NCBI RefSeq assembly: GCF_910580175.1 | Contig: NZ_CAJTXD010000001.1 | Coordinates: 186,001-250,000 of the forward strand | Source of the DNA: an uncultured Alistipes sp. | Lineage (GTDB): Bacteria; Bacteroidota; Bacteroidia; Bacteroidales; Rikenellaceae | Length of the DNA: 64,000 nt | Reading direction: 5' to 3' | In this document: one piece after another, positions 42,929 through 52,888 of the stretch | How the letters are laid out: every line of letters starts with the position of its first letter | Position numbering within the stretch: position 1 is the first letter of the stretch | Notes under the pieces: model-generated | What the model saw: the letters and a program-made list of their open reading frames with translations, nothing else | The model's database searches: none | Told to the model about the DNA's origin: nothing | Made by a program: the position numbers and the translations under genes

Positions 42929-43129
42929 TGTCTACAAAAATCCCTCCCGACAATTTCGGGCAACTCTCGAAGCACGCAAACCGCAGCACCCGGAAAAAGT
43001 CCGGAAATATCCGGCTATCGCCGGGCGTGCCCCGCAAACTGCGGCACGAAAACGATCATGCCCCCCCTTTACAAACCGCCAAAGCAAATAGAGAATCGGA
43101 CGAGGCGGCAGCATGGGCGGGCAAATACT

Positions 43130-45973
43130 CTATCTTTTGCAGATGATGTTGAAATCGCAGAACTTACATGTATCGGCATCCTCGCACTGCACGAACGGCA
43201 CGGCAGGATCGTACAACTCGGCCAGCGCGGCGCGCACCGCCTGCTCGAAAGCCACGGCGTAGGACGAATAAGACGCTCCCCGCAGTCCGATCTGCTTGTC
43301 GTCCAAATCGGGCGCATAGTCGTCGCGGTGCATGCTGCGGACGTAATAAAGCGCCGGCCGGGCATCGCACCCGCGCGAACGAAAAAGCATCATCGAATAA
43401 AGCAAAGTCTGGAGAATATTCGACAAACGCTGCTTGCCCTCGCCGGAAAACAGACTCTCGATGCCGTCGAACTCCAGATGCGGCGCCCCGGTTTTGTAAT
43501 CGACCACACGCAGGGTGCCGTCGTCCAACCGGTCGATGCGGTCGGCGATACCGGCGAACTTGAGTTCGAGCGTGCGCCCGGCCGTCGCGAACGGAAACGC
43601 ATAGGCCACCTCCTGCTCCAGACCGATCGTCGTGAAAGCATCGTGCGCCGCGTCGTAACGGATGATGCCGCCGCGCAGATAACGCTCGACAATATCCTTG
43701 ACCAACAAGAGGTTGCCGGAATAATCAGCCACCGTAGCGTGCTCGTCGCGCAGATAATGGTCGTTGATGGCTCCGACGACGGCCGCGGAGACTTCGGCCG
43801 ACCGCAACATCTGCTGCAACCGCTCGCCGGGATGCGCCTGCCCGACGACGGCCGCATAGAGCCGCTGGGCCGCGGCATGCAGGATCGTACCGAACATCGG
43901 CGCGTCGACCTCCTCGGAGACCTCCTCGTCGGACTTGAGCCGGGCCACGGAGTGGAAATAAAAACGCAACGGACAAGCCACATAACGGAAAAAAGCCGTA
44001 GGCGACAAGGCGGCGGGACTGGCGGGATCGACGAAACGCTCCAAACACTGCATGACCTGCTCGTCCTTGGGCACGACGATCGGCTGTGCGGAAGCCAGAT
44101 TGACGTCTACGCCCACCTCGATCCGCTGCACGGGATGCCCGCTTTCGTAATCGAGCTGGTAGACGTAGCGGCTCGGCTCGCCGGTCGACTTTTCGTCGGC
44201 ATGGGCACAATAGAGCATGTGCACGTGCCGGGCGCGCTGGATCAACCGATAGAAGTAATAGGCATAGACCCCCTCGTGGTGCTCGGGCGTGGGCAACGAG
44301 AAAGCCGCCCGGAGGTTATAAGGCACGAACGAAGCCTGCGACATCCGGTTGCCGGGGAAGTTATCATCGTTCATCGAGAGGATGACGACGTTTTCGAAAT
44401 CGAGGTTGCGAGTCTCCAAAATACCCATGACCTGCAACCCTTCGAGCGGCTCGCCCTCGAAAGGAATACGGATCGTCTGCAAATGACGCCGCAGCAGCGA
44501 AGTGTAGACCTCCGCGGTAATGTCGATGTCGCACGCTTCGAGCGAATTGCGCAACTTGCCGATCTCCTCGGAAATGACGGCCAAAAACTCGATGCGCTGA
44601 CGCGCATCGTCGCCCCGATAGGGAATACGAGCGACGGTCTGGATGATGCCGAGCAACCCGTCGGACAACTCCCGCCATGTGGCAGCCGGTGCGAAGATAC
44701 TGCGCAACAACTCGTTGCGGCCCAGCCAAACGGCATCGACCGAAATGCGCCGCTCGCGGACAATCTCTTCGGCCAGCGTGCGGGTCAAAACCTCGTCGCT
44801 GGCCGCGACATAGGGATGGGAAAGCAAACCTGCGACGTCGGCATGGTAGAAAGTGCACCCCTCGCCTTTCGTACGACGACGGGCCTGCAACTCCACGAAC
44901 CGCTCGACAAAAGTATAAGCCAAACTCTGCTTGAGGGGATAACCCATCGTGACGTTGACCTTGCCGGCCTCCTCGGGCAACGCATAGAGCAAGGGAAGGA
45001 GCAAGTTTTCATCGGTCAACACGACGGCCGTGCGCTTGTCGAGAGGTTGCTGCCGGGCATACTCGCGAAGAATTTCGGCGGCATACTTGCACTGCACGGC
45101 ATTCGAGACAGCCGAAACGACCGACAACTCCTTGGGCTGCGCCATGTTGTCGTGCGACAACTCGGCCCGCGGAGGGAAAGAGACGATGTTTTCGCGCACG
45201 AACATGCCGGCCTCCTGCTCGGGGGCGTTCTTATAATAATCGTCGTAATCCCAATAAAAATCGGTCTCGGCAGCGGTCGAGAGAAAACGGAAAAGCACCT
45301 TTTCGCACTCGGAAAGGGCGTTGAACCCGGCGACGACATACTGCCGCGGCTCCGGGAAGGCGAAGTCGCCCGCAAGAATACGATCGGCGGCAGCACGCTG
45401 CACCATGCCGCCGTAAGCGATACCCAGATCGGAAAGACGCTGACGATAAGCCTGATAGATCGGCCCCAAAGTCTTCCAGAGCGCGAGAAAGCGCCGCTTC
45501 TCCTCGGAGAGGTCGGACTCCGGCCCCAACGAAGACCAGAAACTGCCGAGAAGCTGCAACTGGACAGGCGTCAAATAGGAAATGTCGGCTTCGATCTCCT
45601 TGATTTCGGCGAGGTTGCGGAACAATTGCGAAGCATCGATGCGATACTTGTCGATGGTGTCGAAGTCGGTAAGGAGCATCTCGCCCCAGAAATAGAACTT
45701 GTCGAACGGCTCGCTGTGGAACTGCGAATAAACCTTGTACAACTCCGTGATCAAGCGGATGCGGTCGCCGGTCTGAAGCCCGGAAACCTCGCTCATCAAC
45801 TCGTCGATCGTACACCAGGCCGGCTGCCACATGGGCCGCGCAGCGATGCGAGTCAAGGCATCGACGAAGAACAGGCGCGCGCGACGCGACGGAAAGAGCA
45901 AGGCCCGCCGGCTCAAGTCCTCACCGTAACGCGCATAGAGGTCGCGCGCCAACTCTTCCAAAAAACCGGTCAT
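43130..45973 (-). CDS. addB: AddB-like PD-(D/E)XK nuclease/helicase subunit
   Basis: A 947-residue DNA end-processing subunit. The N-terminus (ALLFPSRRARLFFVDAL) and middle resemble inactivated UvrD-type helicase domains. The C-terminal RecB-like nuclease shows LRVVDYKTG (catalytic D and K). An iron-sulfur cluster is suggested by the cysteine in FRYVACPLRFYF plus CKFCDFNIIC (C936, C939, C945), the same C...CxxCx5C arrangement as AddB. With AddA it would resect double-strand breaks for RecA. Its ATG overlaps the stop of the upstream GIN-domain gene by 4 bp. addA is divergent just upstream, an unusual split of the usual addB-addA operon. Confidence 0.88.
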   Translation of the reverse strand: MTGFLEELARDLYARYGEDLSRRALLFPSRRARLFFVDALTRIAARPMWQPAWCTIDELMSEVSGLQTGDRIRLITELYKVYSQFHSEPFDKFYFWGEMLLTDFDTIDKYRIDASQLFRNLAEIKEIEADISYLTPVQLQLLGSFWSSLGPESDLSEEKRRFLALWKTLGPIYQAYRQRLSDLGIAYGGMVQRAAADRILAGDFAFPEPRQYVVAGFNALSECEKVLFRFLSTAAETDFYWDYDDYYKNAPEQEAGMFVRENIVSFPPRAELSHDNMAQPKELSVVSAVSNAVQCKYAAEILREYARQQPLDKRTAVVLTDENLLLPLLYALPEEAGKVNVTMGYPLKQSLAYTFVERFVELQARRRTKGEGCTFYHADVAGLLSHPYVAASDEVLTRTLAEEIVRERRISVDAVWLGRNELLRSIFAPAATWRELSDGLLGIIQTVARIPYRGDDARQRIEFLAVISEEIGKLRNSLEACDIDITAEVYTSLLRRHLQTIRIPFEGEPLEGLQVMGILETRNLDFENVVILSMNDDNFPGNRMSQASFVPYNLRAAFSLPTPEHHEGVYAYYFYRLIQRARHVHMLYCAHADEKSTGEPSRYVYQLDYESGHPVQRIEVGVDVNLASAQPIVVPKDEQVMQCLERFVDPASPAALSPTAFFRYVACPLRFYFHSVARLKSDEEVSEEVDAPMFGTILHAAAQRLYAAVVGQAHPGERLQQMLRSAEVSAAVVGAINDHYLRDEHATVADYSGNLLLVKDIVERYLRGGIIRYDAAHDAFTTIGLEQEVAYAFPFATAGRTLELKFAGIADRIDRLDDGTLRVVDYKTGAPHLEFDGIESLFSGEGKQRLSNILQTLLYSMMLFRSRGCDARPALYYVRSMHRDDYAPDLDDKQIGLRGASYSSYAVAFEQAVRAALAELYDPAVPFVQCEDADTCKFCDFNIICKR

Positions 45974-46743
45974 CGGTGCTCGTCGCCCTCCTCGTCATCG
46001 AGCAGACCGACGCTGCCGGCCAGGAAATTCTGCGCCACGCGCAACAACTCGGGCGTCTGCTTGTAACGGATCGACGCACCGGTCGACGTTTTGGCCTCCA
46101 GACGCTCCGAAACGTTCAGACGCACCCTGGCCCGCGACTGGGCGTTGATCCGGGCAGCCACGCAATAGAGGTCGAGCGCATCGACGCGGCCGGTCGAAGC
46201 GGCGAGCGTCAAATAATGCGCACAACCGGTCAACGTGACGCGGCTCTCGCCGGCGAGGTGCATATACAGATCGCGCACATCCAGACCGAGCACCAAACTG
46301 GCTCGCGAATCGACGGTCAAGTCGAACAGATCGGCGATCAATACGTCGTCGAACGAAGCGACGGCCTGAGCCACGGAGAGCGCCCGCAACGAATTGTAAT
46401 ACAACGTGACGGTCGTACGCTCGGGACGACGCGAATCGCTCTGCTCGCGGATGCGCAACTCGCGGTCGTGCACATCGACACGGAACTTAGTCGTGTAAGA
46501 ACCTTTCGTATCGTAAACGATGTGGGGAGCTTCCGATTCGGGCACGCGGACGAAACGGATGTCGAGGTCGCCGTCGACCGACACGGCATCGAACGACGCC
46601 AACCAATCGCTGCGCTCGGTAGACGAAGCGGCCGCAGGCGCATCGCCCGCAGATGCCTCGGAGATGCGGCCCTCGGAGGTCGCCTGGGCGAAGCCGACGG
46701 AAAGACCGCAAATCAGAAGGAGACTCAGAATCGTTTTTTTCAT
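45970..46743 (-). CDS. head GIN domain (DUF2807-like) exported protein
   Basis: A 257-residue exported protein: signal peptide MKKTILSLLLICGLSVGFAQ, then a short Ala/Ser-rich linker and a repetitive beta-strand domain. Motifs such as FDAVSVDGDLDIRFV, YDTKGSYTTKFRVDVHDRELRIRE and the alternating V-x-A-x/D-x-R ladder (ADLFDLTVDSRASLVLGLDVRDLYMHLAGESRVTL region) match the putative auto-transporter adhesin head GIN domain, a right-handed beta-helix. The role is unknown; related proteins are periplasmic or surface-exposed. It is the first gene of the addB transcript (4-bp overlap). A TAAATTTG -7 on the minus strand at 46774-46781 lies upstream. Confidence 0.82.
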   Translation of the reverse strand: MKKTILSLLLICGLSVGFAQATSEGRISEASAGDAPAAASSTERSDWLASFDAVSVDGDLDIRFVRVPESEAPHIVYDTKGSYTTKFRVDVHDRELRIREQSDSRRPERTTVTLYYNSLRALSVAQAVASFDDVLIADLFDLTVDSRASLVLGLDVRDLYMHLAGESRVTLTGCAHYLTLAASTGRVDALDLYCVAARINAQSRARVRLNVSERLEAKTSTGASIRYKQTPELLRVAQNFLAGSVGLLDDEEGDEHR

Positions 46744-46858
46744 GCTATTTAAAATCTGTTTGTTTATTGCTCGCAAATTTAAGAAAATTATCCCGACAAA
46801 CGGCTGGCCATTCAGAATTTGTTTCGTACTTTTACCCGCAGAGAGCGAAAAACGGATT

Positions 46859-49800
46859 ATGCAGGCTAAAATTCTGAATGCAAGCGCCGGATCGGGCAAA
46901 ACTTACCAGCTGGCCTACAAATATGTGCACGACGTGGTGCAACAACCCACACTCTACCGTCACATCCTGGCCGTGACCTTTACCAACAAGGCCACCGAAG
47001 AGATGAAGTCGCGCATTCTGAAAGAAATACACCTGCTGGCCTCGGGCGGCGAAAGCGCCTATCTTATGCGTTTGTGCCAAGAACTGAAGATGGACGCTGC
47101 GACGGTGCGCAAACGCGCCGCAGAAGCCCGCACGCGGATTCTGCATGACTATTCGCGCTTCACGGTGCTGACCATCGACACCTTTTTCCAACGCATCCTG
47201 CGCGCATTCATCAAAGAACTGGGCATCGACCTGGACTACAATATCGAAATCGAAACGGCCTCGGTGCTGGCCAAGAGCGCCGACTCGCTCATCGAAGCGA
47301 TCGCCACCGACCGCGACCTGCTGCGCTGGATGACCGGATTCGTGGAAGAACGCATCGACGAAGGGCGCAAGTGGGATGTCCGCGACGGCATCCTTTCGCT
47401 GGGCGGTGAACTTTTCAAGGAGAAAAACCGAACGACGCTCGCCTCGCCTCGCCCGAAGGAAGAACTGCGCCGCATCGTACTGGAAGCGACGGCCCATGCG
47501 GAAGCGACGAAGCAAAAGATGCGCGCCGCCGCGACCGAAGCCGTGGAAATCATCACGGCGGCAGGACTGACAGCGACGGATTTCAGCGGCAAAAGCCGCA
47601 GCTTCGTCCACTATTTCTACACGGTGGCGGCGGGCGAACTGAAAGCTCCGACGGCCACGGCACAACGACAAAGCCTGACCACGGAGGGGTGGTGCGCCAA
47701 AGGATCGCCCGCCGAAACGCTCGTGCCCCGGCTGCAACCGCTGCTGGCGACACTATGCGACGTTTACGCACGCAACATCCGCTCGTGGAACACCTGCGAT
47801 CTGCTGCGCGAAAACTACCGCAGCTTCGCTCTGCTCTCCGATCTGTATGCCCAAGTACAGCGTCTCTGCGACGAACAAAACATGCTGCTGCTCTCGGAAA
47901 CCAAATACCTGCTCTCGGAATTCATCGGCCGCAACGACGCGCCGTTCATTTATGAAAAGGCCGGCACCCGCTACGACCGCTTCATGATAGACGAATTCCA
48001 AGACACCTCGGTGCGCGAATGGGAGAACTTCCTGCCCCTGCTGAAAAACGCCATGGCGCAAAGCGAGGAGACCTCGGTATTCATCGTAGGCGACATCAAG
48101 CAATCGATCTACCGCTGGCGGGGCGGCGACTGGCGCATCCTGCATGAACAGGCCCGCGACGCTCTGGGAGCGGAAAACGTGACGGTGGAGAATCTGGAGG
48201 AGAACTGGCGCAGCCTGCCCCAAGTGGTGGAGTTCAACAACCGGATGATCGAACGTCTCGTGGCGGCGGACAACGCGGCACTGAACGCCCGCATCGACGA
48301 GGCGGCCGCCCGGGGCGACATCGGCCGCCCGACGGCAGCGCAACTGCACGACAAACTATCGGACGCCTATGCCGGCCATGCCCAGCGATCCCGCCGAAAA
48401 GCCCCGGCGGCAGGCTACGTATCGATCGAGACGTTCGCCGAAAAACCGCCGGTGGTAGAGCGCATCCGTGAACTGCTGGATCGCGGATTCCGTCCGTCGG
48501 ACATCATGATTCTGGTGCGCGGAGCCACTGACGGCGCAAAGATCGCGGCCGAACTGCTGGACTTCAAGAGCCGCAACGAAGACCCCCGCTACCGGTTCGA
48601 TGTGATGACGCAGGAAGCGCTGGTAATCGGAAACGCGCCGATAAGTTCGTTCGTGACGGCAGCCCTGCGGCTGGCGCTCAACGCCGACGATACGCTCAAC
48701 CGGGCGATTTACAACCGCTATCTGAAGCACGGCTTCGACCGTCCGCTGACCGACGACGAACGCACCTTTTTCCGCTCGATACGTCTGCTATCGCCGGAAG
48801 AAGCGTTCGAACGCATCGTGATACGGCATGATCTGCAACGAGACCGACAGCAAACAGCCTATCTGCAAGCCGTGCATGAACAGATCATCGCATTCTGCAC
48901 TAACAGAATAGCCGATATCCCGCTGTTTCTGAACTGGTGGGACGAACAAGGCTGCAACCGCTCGCTGAGCGTGGAGCGCAACGAACAAGCCATCGAAATC
49001 CTGACCGTGCACAAAGCCAAGGGGCTGGAAAACAAAGCCGTACTGATCCCCTACTGCTCGTGGCAGCTGGAACCCAAAGCCAACGTACAAAACATAGTCT
49101 GGGCCGAAGCGCAGGGCGAAATCCCGGAAGCGGGATGTTTCCCTGTGAAATTCAAAAAAACGATGGCCGAATCGGACTTCTCCGAAGAATATTACCGCGA
49201 AACGGTATACGCCCATGTGGACAACATCAACCTACTCTACGTGGCGCTGACCCGCGCGGCCGAATCGCTGCATGTATTCATTCCGCAGCGCGGCACCCGC
49301 CATGTCGGCTCGCTGCTGCTCGAACAACTGACCGCCGACGGCGACAAAGCCCTGCTGAACGACCTGACGGGCCTCTACACTCGCGGCGAAGAGAACGAAC
49401 GCTTCGAATTCGGCGACTTTACCGGCCCGGCCGACACGACCCGAAAAGGCAACGAAGCCTGCCACACCGTACTGGAACACTACCCCACGGCGCAAGCCGA
49501 CCTGCGGCTGCGGCTCCCCTCGCAACGCTACTTCGAAGATGAAGCGGCAGCGGAACTTTCGCCCCGCAACCAAGGTATCTTGATGCACCGGGCATTCGAA
49601 AATGCAGCAACCGAAGCGGAAATCGAAAAAGCGATCGAACGGATGGAACACGACGCAACGCTGAACACAGCGGAAGCGGAACAACTGCGCCGCACGATCG
49701 CCCAAGCCCTTGCCGACCCCACGGCCCGTGAATGGTTCGACGGCCATTGGCAAGAGGTGCGCAACGAAAACGAAATCGTCATCCCGGGCCGCCCCTCGAC

Positions 49801-49993
49801 GCGCCGTCCCGACCGGGTAATGATCGACGGCGAGCGGGCGGTAGTAGTCGACTACAAATTCGGCGACCACGATGCGGCGCGCTACCGCCGCCAGATCGGC
49901 GACTACTGCGCCCTGCTGCGCGACATGGGCTACGGACGCACGGAAGGCTATCTATGGTATGTAAAACTGGGGAAAATAGAAAGAGTGGAATAA
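46859..49993 (+). CDS. addA: AddA-like UvrD helicase/exonuclease
   Basis: A 1044-residue helicase-nuclease. Walker A is ASAGSGKT (residues 8-15), motif Ia TFTNKATEEM, Walker B MIDEFQD, and further SF1A motifs include GDIKQSIYRWRGGD, LEENWRS and LTVHKAKGLE. The C-terminal PD-(D/E)XK nuclease has MHRAFE and VVVDYKFG (D998, K1000). It unwinds and degrades DNA ends together with AddB. TACTTTTA at 46827-46834 is a possible -7. The gene begins with MQAKILNASAGSGKT, which is typical; the longer frame to 46520 is antisense to the GIN gene. Confidence 0.93.
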   Translation: MQAKILNASAGSGKTYQLAYKYVHDVVQQPTLYRHILAVTFTNKATEEMKSRILKEIHLLASGGESAYLMRLCQELKMDAATVRKRAAEARTRILHDYSRFTVLTIDTFFQRILRAFIKELGIDLDYNIEIETASVLAKSADSLIEAIATDRDLLRWMTGFVEERIDEGRKWDVRDGILSLGGELFKEKNRTTLASPRPKEELRRIVLEATAHAEATKQKMRAAATEAVEIITAAGLTATDFSGKSRSFVHYFYTVAAGELKAPTATAQRQSLTTEGWCAKGSPAETLVPRLQPLLATLCDVYARNIRSWNTCDLLRENYRSFALLSDLYAQVQRLCDEQNMLLLSETKYLLSEFIGRNDAPFIYEKAGTRYDRFMIDEFQDTSVREWENFLPLLKNAMAQSEETSVFIVGDIKQSIYRWRGGDWRILHEQARDALGAENVTVENLEENWRSLPQVVEFNNRMIERLVAADNAALNARIDEAAARGDIGRPTAAQLHDKLSDAYAGHAQRSRRKAPAAGYVSIETFAEKPPVVERIRELLDRGFRPSDIMILVRGATDGAKIAAELLDFKSRNEDPRYRFDVMTQEALVIGNAPISSFVTAALRLALNADDTLNRAIYNRYLKHGFDRPLTDDERTFFRSIRLLSPEEAFERIVIRHDLQRDRQQTAYLQAVHEQIIAFCTNRIADIPLFLNWWDEQGCNRSLSVERNEQAIEILTVHKAKGLENKAVLIPYCSWQLEPKANVQNIVWAEAQGEIPEAGCFPVKFKKTMAESDFSEEYYRETVYAHVDNINLLYVALTRAAESLHVFIPQRGTRHVGSLLLEQLTADGDKALLNDLTGLYTRGEENERFEFGDFTGPADTTRKGNEACHTVLEHYPTAQADLRLRLPSQRYFEDEAAAELSPRNQGILMHRAFENAATEAEIEKAIERMEHDATLNTAEAEQLRRTIAQALADPTAREWFDGHWQEVRNENEIVIPGRPSTRRPDRVMIDGERAVVVDYKFGDHDAARYRRQIGDYCALLRDMGYGRTEGYLWYVKLGKIERVE

Positions 49994-50235
49994 GAGAAAC
50001 AAGGCTTCTTGGAAAATATCCGAGCATTCGCACAAACATCCGCTCTGCGCGTCCTGACATGCTACACCGAGATATTCGAAAAAAGCCCAGTCTATCCTAA
50101 CATTCTATGTCCCAGCCCCGCGGCCGAATATTTCACGCATTCGCTTCAAGCTGCGGGCTTCCATGCTCCGGACATCTGTACTCGAAGTTCCGGATTTCGA
50201 ACTCACATTCCGAATATCTCCGTATTCAAAGGAGG

Positions 50236-50385
50236 GCGTGTTTTACCCGTTTTTACCCAACCTGGCCCGATCTTTACCCCGATTTATCCGATCTTCATCC
50301 GATTTACCCGAATACCCCAGATTACCAGAAGATCGGATTTACCCGAATATCCGAATTTGCCCGAATATCCGAATTTGCCCGCCCC
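50236..50385. repeat. degenerate short tandem repeats in a convergent gap
   Basis: About 150 bp with many variants of TTTACCCGA / TTTACCCCGATTTATCCGA, ending in an exact 18-bp tandem (CCGAATATCCGAATTTGC twice, around 50343-50380) and a C7 run at 50381-50387. No ORF is supported; the short frames here are products of the repeat. The gap 49994-50466 between addA and tsf holds these repeats and two hairpins (15-bp terminator at 50395; 7-bp at 50433-50451). Confidence 0.75.
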
Positions 50386-50394
50386 CCCATAAAA

Positions 50395-50428
50395 TTTTAC
50401 CCCGGAAACATCGGTTTCCGGGGTAAAA
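50395..50428. terminator. bidirectional terminator between addA and tsf
   Basis: A 15-bp perfect stem (50395-50409 with 50414-50428), loop ATCG, with T-rich 5' and A-rich 3' ends of the stem so that it works on both strands. Confidence 0.88.
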
Positions 50429-50466
50429 ACTTATAGAGTTTCAGACTCTATGGAACTGGCTTCCAA

Positions 50467-51297
50467 CTACTCGCCCAAAGCGAAACGCTTATAAGCGATG
50501 ACCGTAGCGTCCTTGTCTGCCTTATGGATGAACTCGGCGATGGTCTCCTTCTCGCCGACGACGCACTGGTTCAACAAAGTATTCTCCTCGAAGAACTTGC
50601 GCATCTTGCCCTCGGCGATCTTTTCGAGAATCTCATCGGGCTTGTTGGCGTTCTTGGGATCCTGCTTCATGGCCTCGACGGCGATCTGACGCTCGTGAGC
50701 CACGACATCGGCGGGGCAGTCGGCCACGTCGATCGAGATAGGCGCCATGGCGGTAGCCTGCATGGCTACGGCATGAGCGGTCTCGGCGGGAACCTCCTTG
50801 TTGAAACCGAGGATGGTGCCCAACTTCTTGTTGAAGTGGACATAAGCGGCGCAATAGGGAGCCTCGATGCGGGCGTAGTAAGCCAACTCAATCTTCTCGC
50901 CGGTCTGGCCCGACTTCTCGGTCACCATCTCCTCGACGGTGTGGCCCTCGGCGTTCTTGGTGGCGAGCAACGCATCGCGATCGGCAGCGTCCGAAGCGAC
51001 GGCAACCTCCAACATGGCATTAGCCGAAGCGGTATACTCGGCATTCTGAGCCACGAAGTCGGTCTCGCAAGCCAAGCAAAGGATGTAAGCCTTGCCTCCT
51101 ACGATCTTCGTGACGACGACGCCTTCGGTAGCCGAACGGTCGGCACGCTTGGCAACGACGAGCTTGCCTTTCTCGCGGATGATATCCTGAGCGCGGTCGT
51201 AATCTCCCTCCGCCTCGATGAGCGCCTTCTTGCAATCCATCATGCCGGCGCCGGTCATCTTGCGGAGCTTCATTACATCGGCTGCTTTGATTTCCAT
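50467..51297 (-). CDS. tsf: translation elongation factor Ts
   Basis: A 276-residue nucleotide-exchange factor for EF-Tu. The UBA-like N-terminus reads MKLRKMTGAGMMDCKKAL and the core contains the TDFVA motif (ACETDFVAQN) that inserts into EF-Tu. The later AAYVHFNKKLGTILGF segment and NQCVVG near the C-terminus are conserved. The start at 51297 (MEIKAADVM) is canonical. Last gene of the rplM-rpsI-rpsB-tsf cluster, 109 bp after rpsB; a terminator lies just downstream. Confidence 0.98.
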   Translation of the reverse strand: MEIKAADVMKLRKMTGAGMMDCKKALIEAEGDYDRAQDIIREKGKLVVAKRADRSATEGVVVTKIVGGKAYILCLACETDFVAQNAEYTASANAMLEVAVASDAADRDALLATKNAEGHTVEEMVTEKSGQTGEKIELAYYARIEAPYCAAYVHFNKKLGTILGFNKEVPAETAHAVAMQATAMAPISIDVADCPADVVAHERQIAVEAMKQDPKNANKPDEILEKIAEGKMRKFFEENTLLNQCVVGEKETIAEFIHKADKDATVIAYKRFALGE

Positions 51298-51406
51298 AAC
51301 AATGAAATTTTTAATCGTATTCAACGTTCATTTTCATGCAGTTTCCCTGCCACGGCAGAGACCGAACGGATTCGGCCCTGCCTTCGGCGCGGGAAAACTT
51401 ACTGAT

Positions 51407-52297
51407 TTACTCCTCCGAAGTCTCAACGGCGGGAGCGGCCTCGGCAGCCGGCTCCTCGTAGGGAGTCTCGACGGCGGCCACAACCTCCTTGACAACCTCC
51501 TCCTCGGCATCGATCGAAGCCTTCACGGCCTTCTTGATGCGGGGTTTGGCCTCCTTCTTGACGCCCTCGGCACCGGCCTCGGTCTCGCGGGTCTCCTTCT
51601 CCTTTTCGAGCTTGCGCTCTTCGAGACCCTCGGCGATAGCGGCGCACATGGACTCGACGACCACGGCGATCGACTTGGCGGCATCGTCATTTGCAGGGAT
51701 AACGTAATCAATGTCGGTCGGATCACAACAAGTATCAACCATTGCAAAGACGGGGATGCTCAAACGCTTGGCCTCCTTGACGGCGTTGGCCTCCTTCTGT
51801 ACGTCGACGACGAACAGAGCGGCGGGCAGACGCGTGAGGTCGGCGATCGAACCGAGGTTCTTTTCGAGCTTAGCACGCTGGCGTGCGATTTGGAGCTTCT
51901 CGCGCTTGGAGAAATTATCGAACGTGCCGTCGGCGGTCATCTTGTCGATGGTCGCCATCTTCTTGACGGCTTTACGTATGGTGGGGAAGTTGGTCAACAT
52001 ACCGCCGGCCCAACGCTCCGTGACGTAGGGCATGCCGACGGCTGCAACCTTTTCGGCAACGATTTCCTTGGCCTGCTTCTTGGTGGCGACGAACAGCACC
52101 CGGCGACCGCTCTTGGCGATCTGCTTGATGGCTGCGGCTGCCTCATCGACCTTCAGAACGGTCTTGTGCAAGTCGATGATGTGGATGCCGTTCTTCTCCA
52201 TGAAGATGTAGGGAGCCATTTTGGGGTTCCACTTACGCTTCAAGTGACCGAAGTGTGCACCGGCCTCCAACAATGTATTAAAATCTGTACGTGACAT
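51407..52297 (-). CDS. rpsB: 30S ribosomal protein S2
   Basis: A 296-residue S2 protein: NTLLEAGAHFGHLKRKWNPKM, IHIIDLHKTV, RVLFVATKKQA, ERWAGGMLTNF and NDDAAKSI are hallmark segments. The protein is longer than the ~240-residue core because of an Ala/Glu/Lys-rich C-terminal tail (about residues 235-296, ending EAAPAVETSEE), which is likely disordered. It is 199 bp downstream of rpsI; that gap shows no gene but could hold a leader or its own promoter. Confidence 0.98.
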   Translation of the reverse strand: MSRTDFNTLLEAGAHFGHLKRKWNPKMAPYIFMEKNGIHIIDLHKTVLKVDEAAAAIKQIAKSGRRVLFVATKKQAKEIVAEKVAAVGMPYVTERWAGGMLTNFPTIRKAVKKMATIDKMTADGTFDNFSKREKLQIARQRAKLEKNLGSIADLTRLPAALFVVDVQKEANAVKEAKRLSIPVFAMVDTCCDPTDIDYVIPANDDAAKSIAVVVESMCAAIAEGLEERKLEKEKETRETEAGAEGVKKEAKPRIKKAVKASIDAEEEVVKEVVAAVETPYEEPAAEAAPAVETSEE

Positions 52298-52496
52298 TTT
52301 CGATTCGTATTAACTGATTCTAATTCTCTTTTCAACAACTTCGCGGGTAGCGATCCGAAGACGATCCCCGAAGTTTTCCGCGGCGCGGCAACCGAAAGGC
52401 AGTACCGAAATCGAAGGCGGAAAAAACACCACCATATAATATAGGTAATCCTCGCAGTTTGGAACCGACGCCGTACATGCCGAAATTCCGGTCGTA

Positions 52497-52883
52497 CTAA
52501 CGCTTGCTGAACTGGAACTTGCGACGTGCTCCGGGCTGACCGGGCTTCTTACGCTCAACCTCGCGGGGATCGCGCGTGAGGAATCCGGCCTTCTTGAGGG
52601 TCGGACGCATCTCGGCGTCGATCTCGCACAACGCACGTGCGATACCCAGGCGAGCGGCTTCTGCCTGGCCCTTGATACCACCGCCATCGAGGTTGATGGT
52701 AATGTCGTAATTCTCGGCGGTGTTGGTAGCCAACAACGGCTGCTTGACCTGGAACTGGAGAATTTCGAGCGGGAAATAGACAGCAAGCTCCTTGTGGTTG
52801 ATTGTAATCTGACCCTTGCCCGGCTTCACGTATACGCGAGCCACAGCGGCCTTGCGACGACCTACGGTGTTTACAACTTCCAT
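52497..52883 (-). CDS. rpsI: 30S ribosomal protein S9
   Basis: A 128-residue S9 protein. NTVGRRKAAVARVYV at the N-terminus, GGGIKGQAEAARLGIARAL in the middle, and the basic C-terminal tail ending FQFSKR, which reaches the P-site tRNA, are all present. It is 5 bp downstream of rplM in the conserved L13-S9 pair. Confidence 0.99.
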   Translation of the reverse strand: MEVVNTVGRRKAAVARVYVKPGKGQITINHKELAVYFPLEILQFQVKQPLLATNTAENYDITINLDGGGIKGQAEAARLGIARALCEIDAEMRPTLKKAGFLTRDPREVERKKPGQPGARRKFQFSKR

Positions 52884-52888
52884 AACTC

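Noticed and set aside
42878..46066. 1062-codon rightward frame opposite addB
   Set aside because: Antisense to a gene with recognisable nuclease and iron-sulfur motifs; translation lacks any domain pattern.
50236..50385. CRISPR-like array
   Set aside because: Repeats are short, degenerate and contiguous, without unique spacers of constant length, and no cas genes are near.
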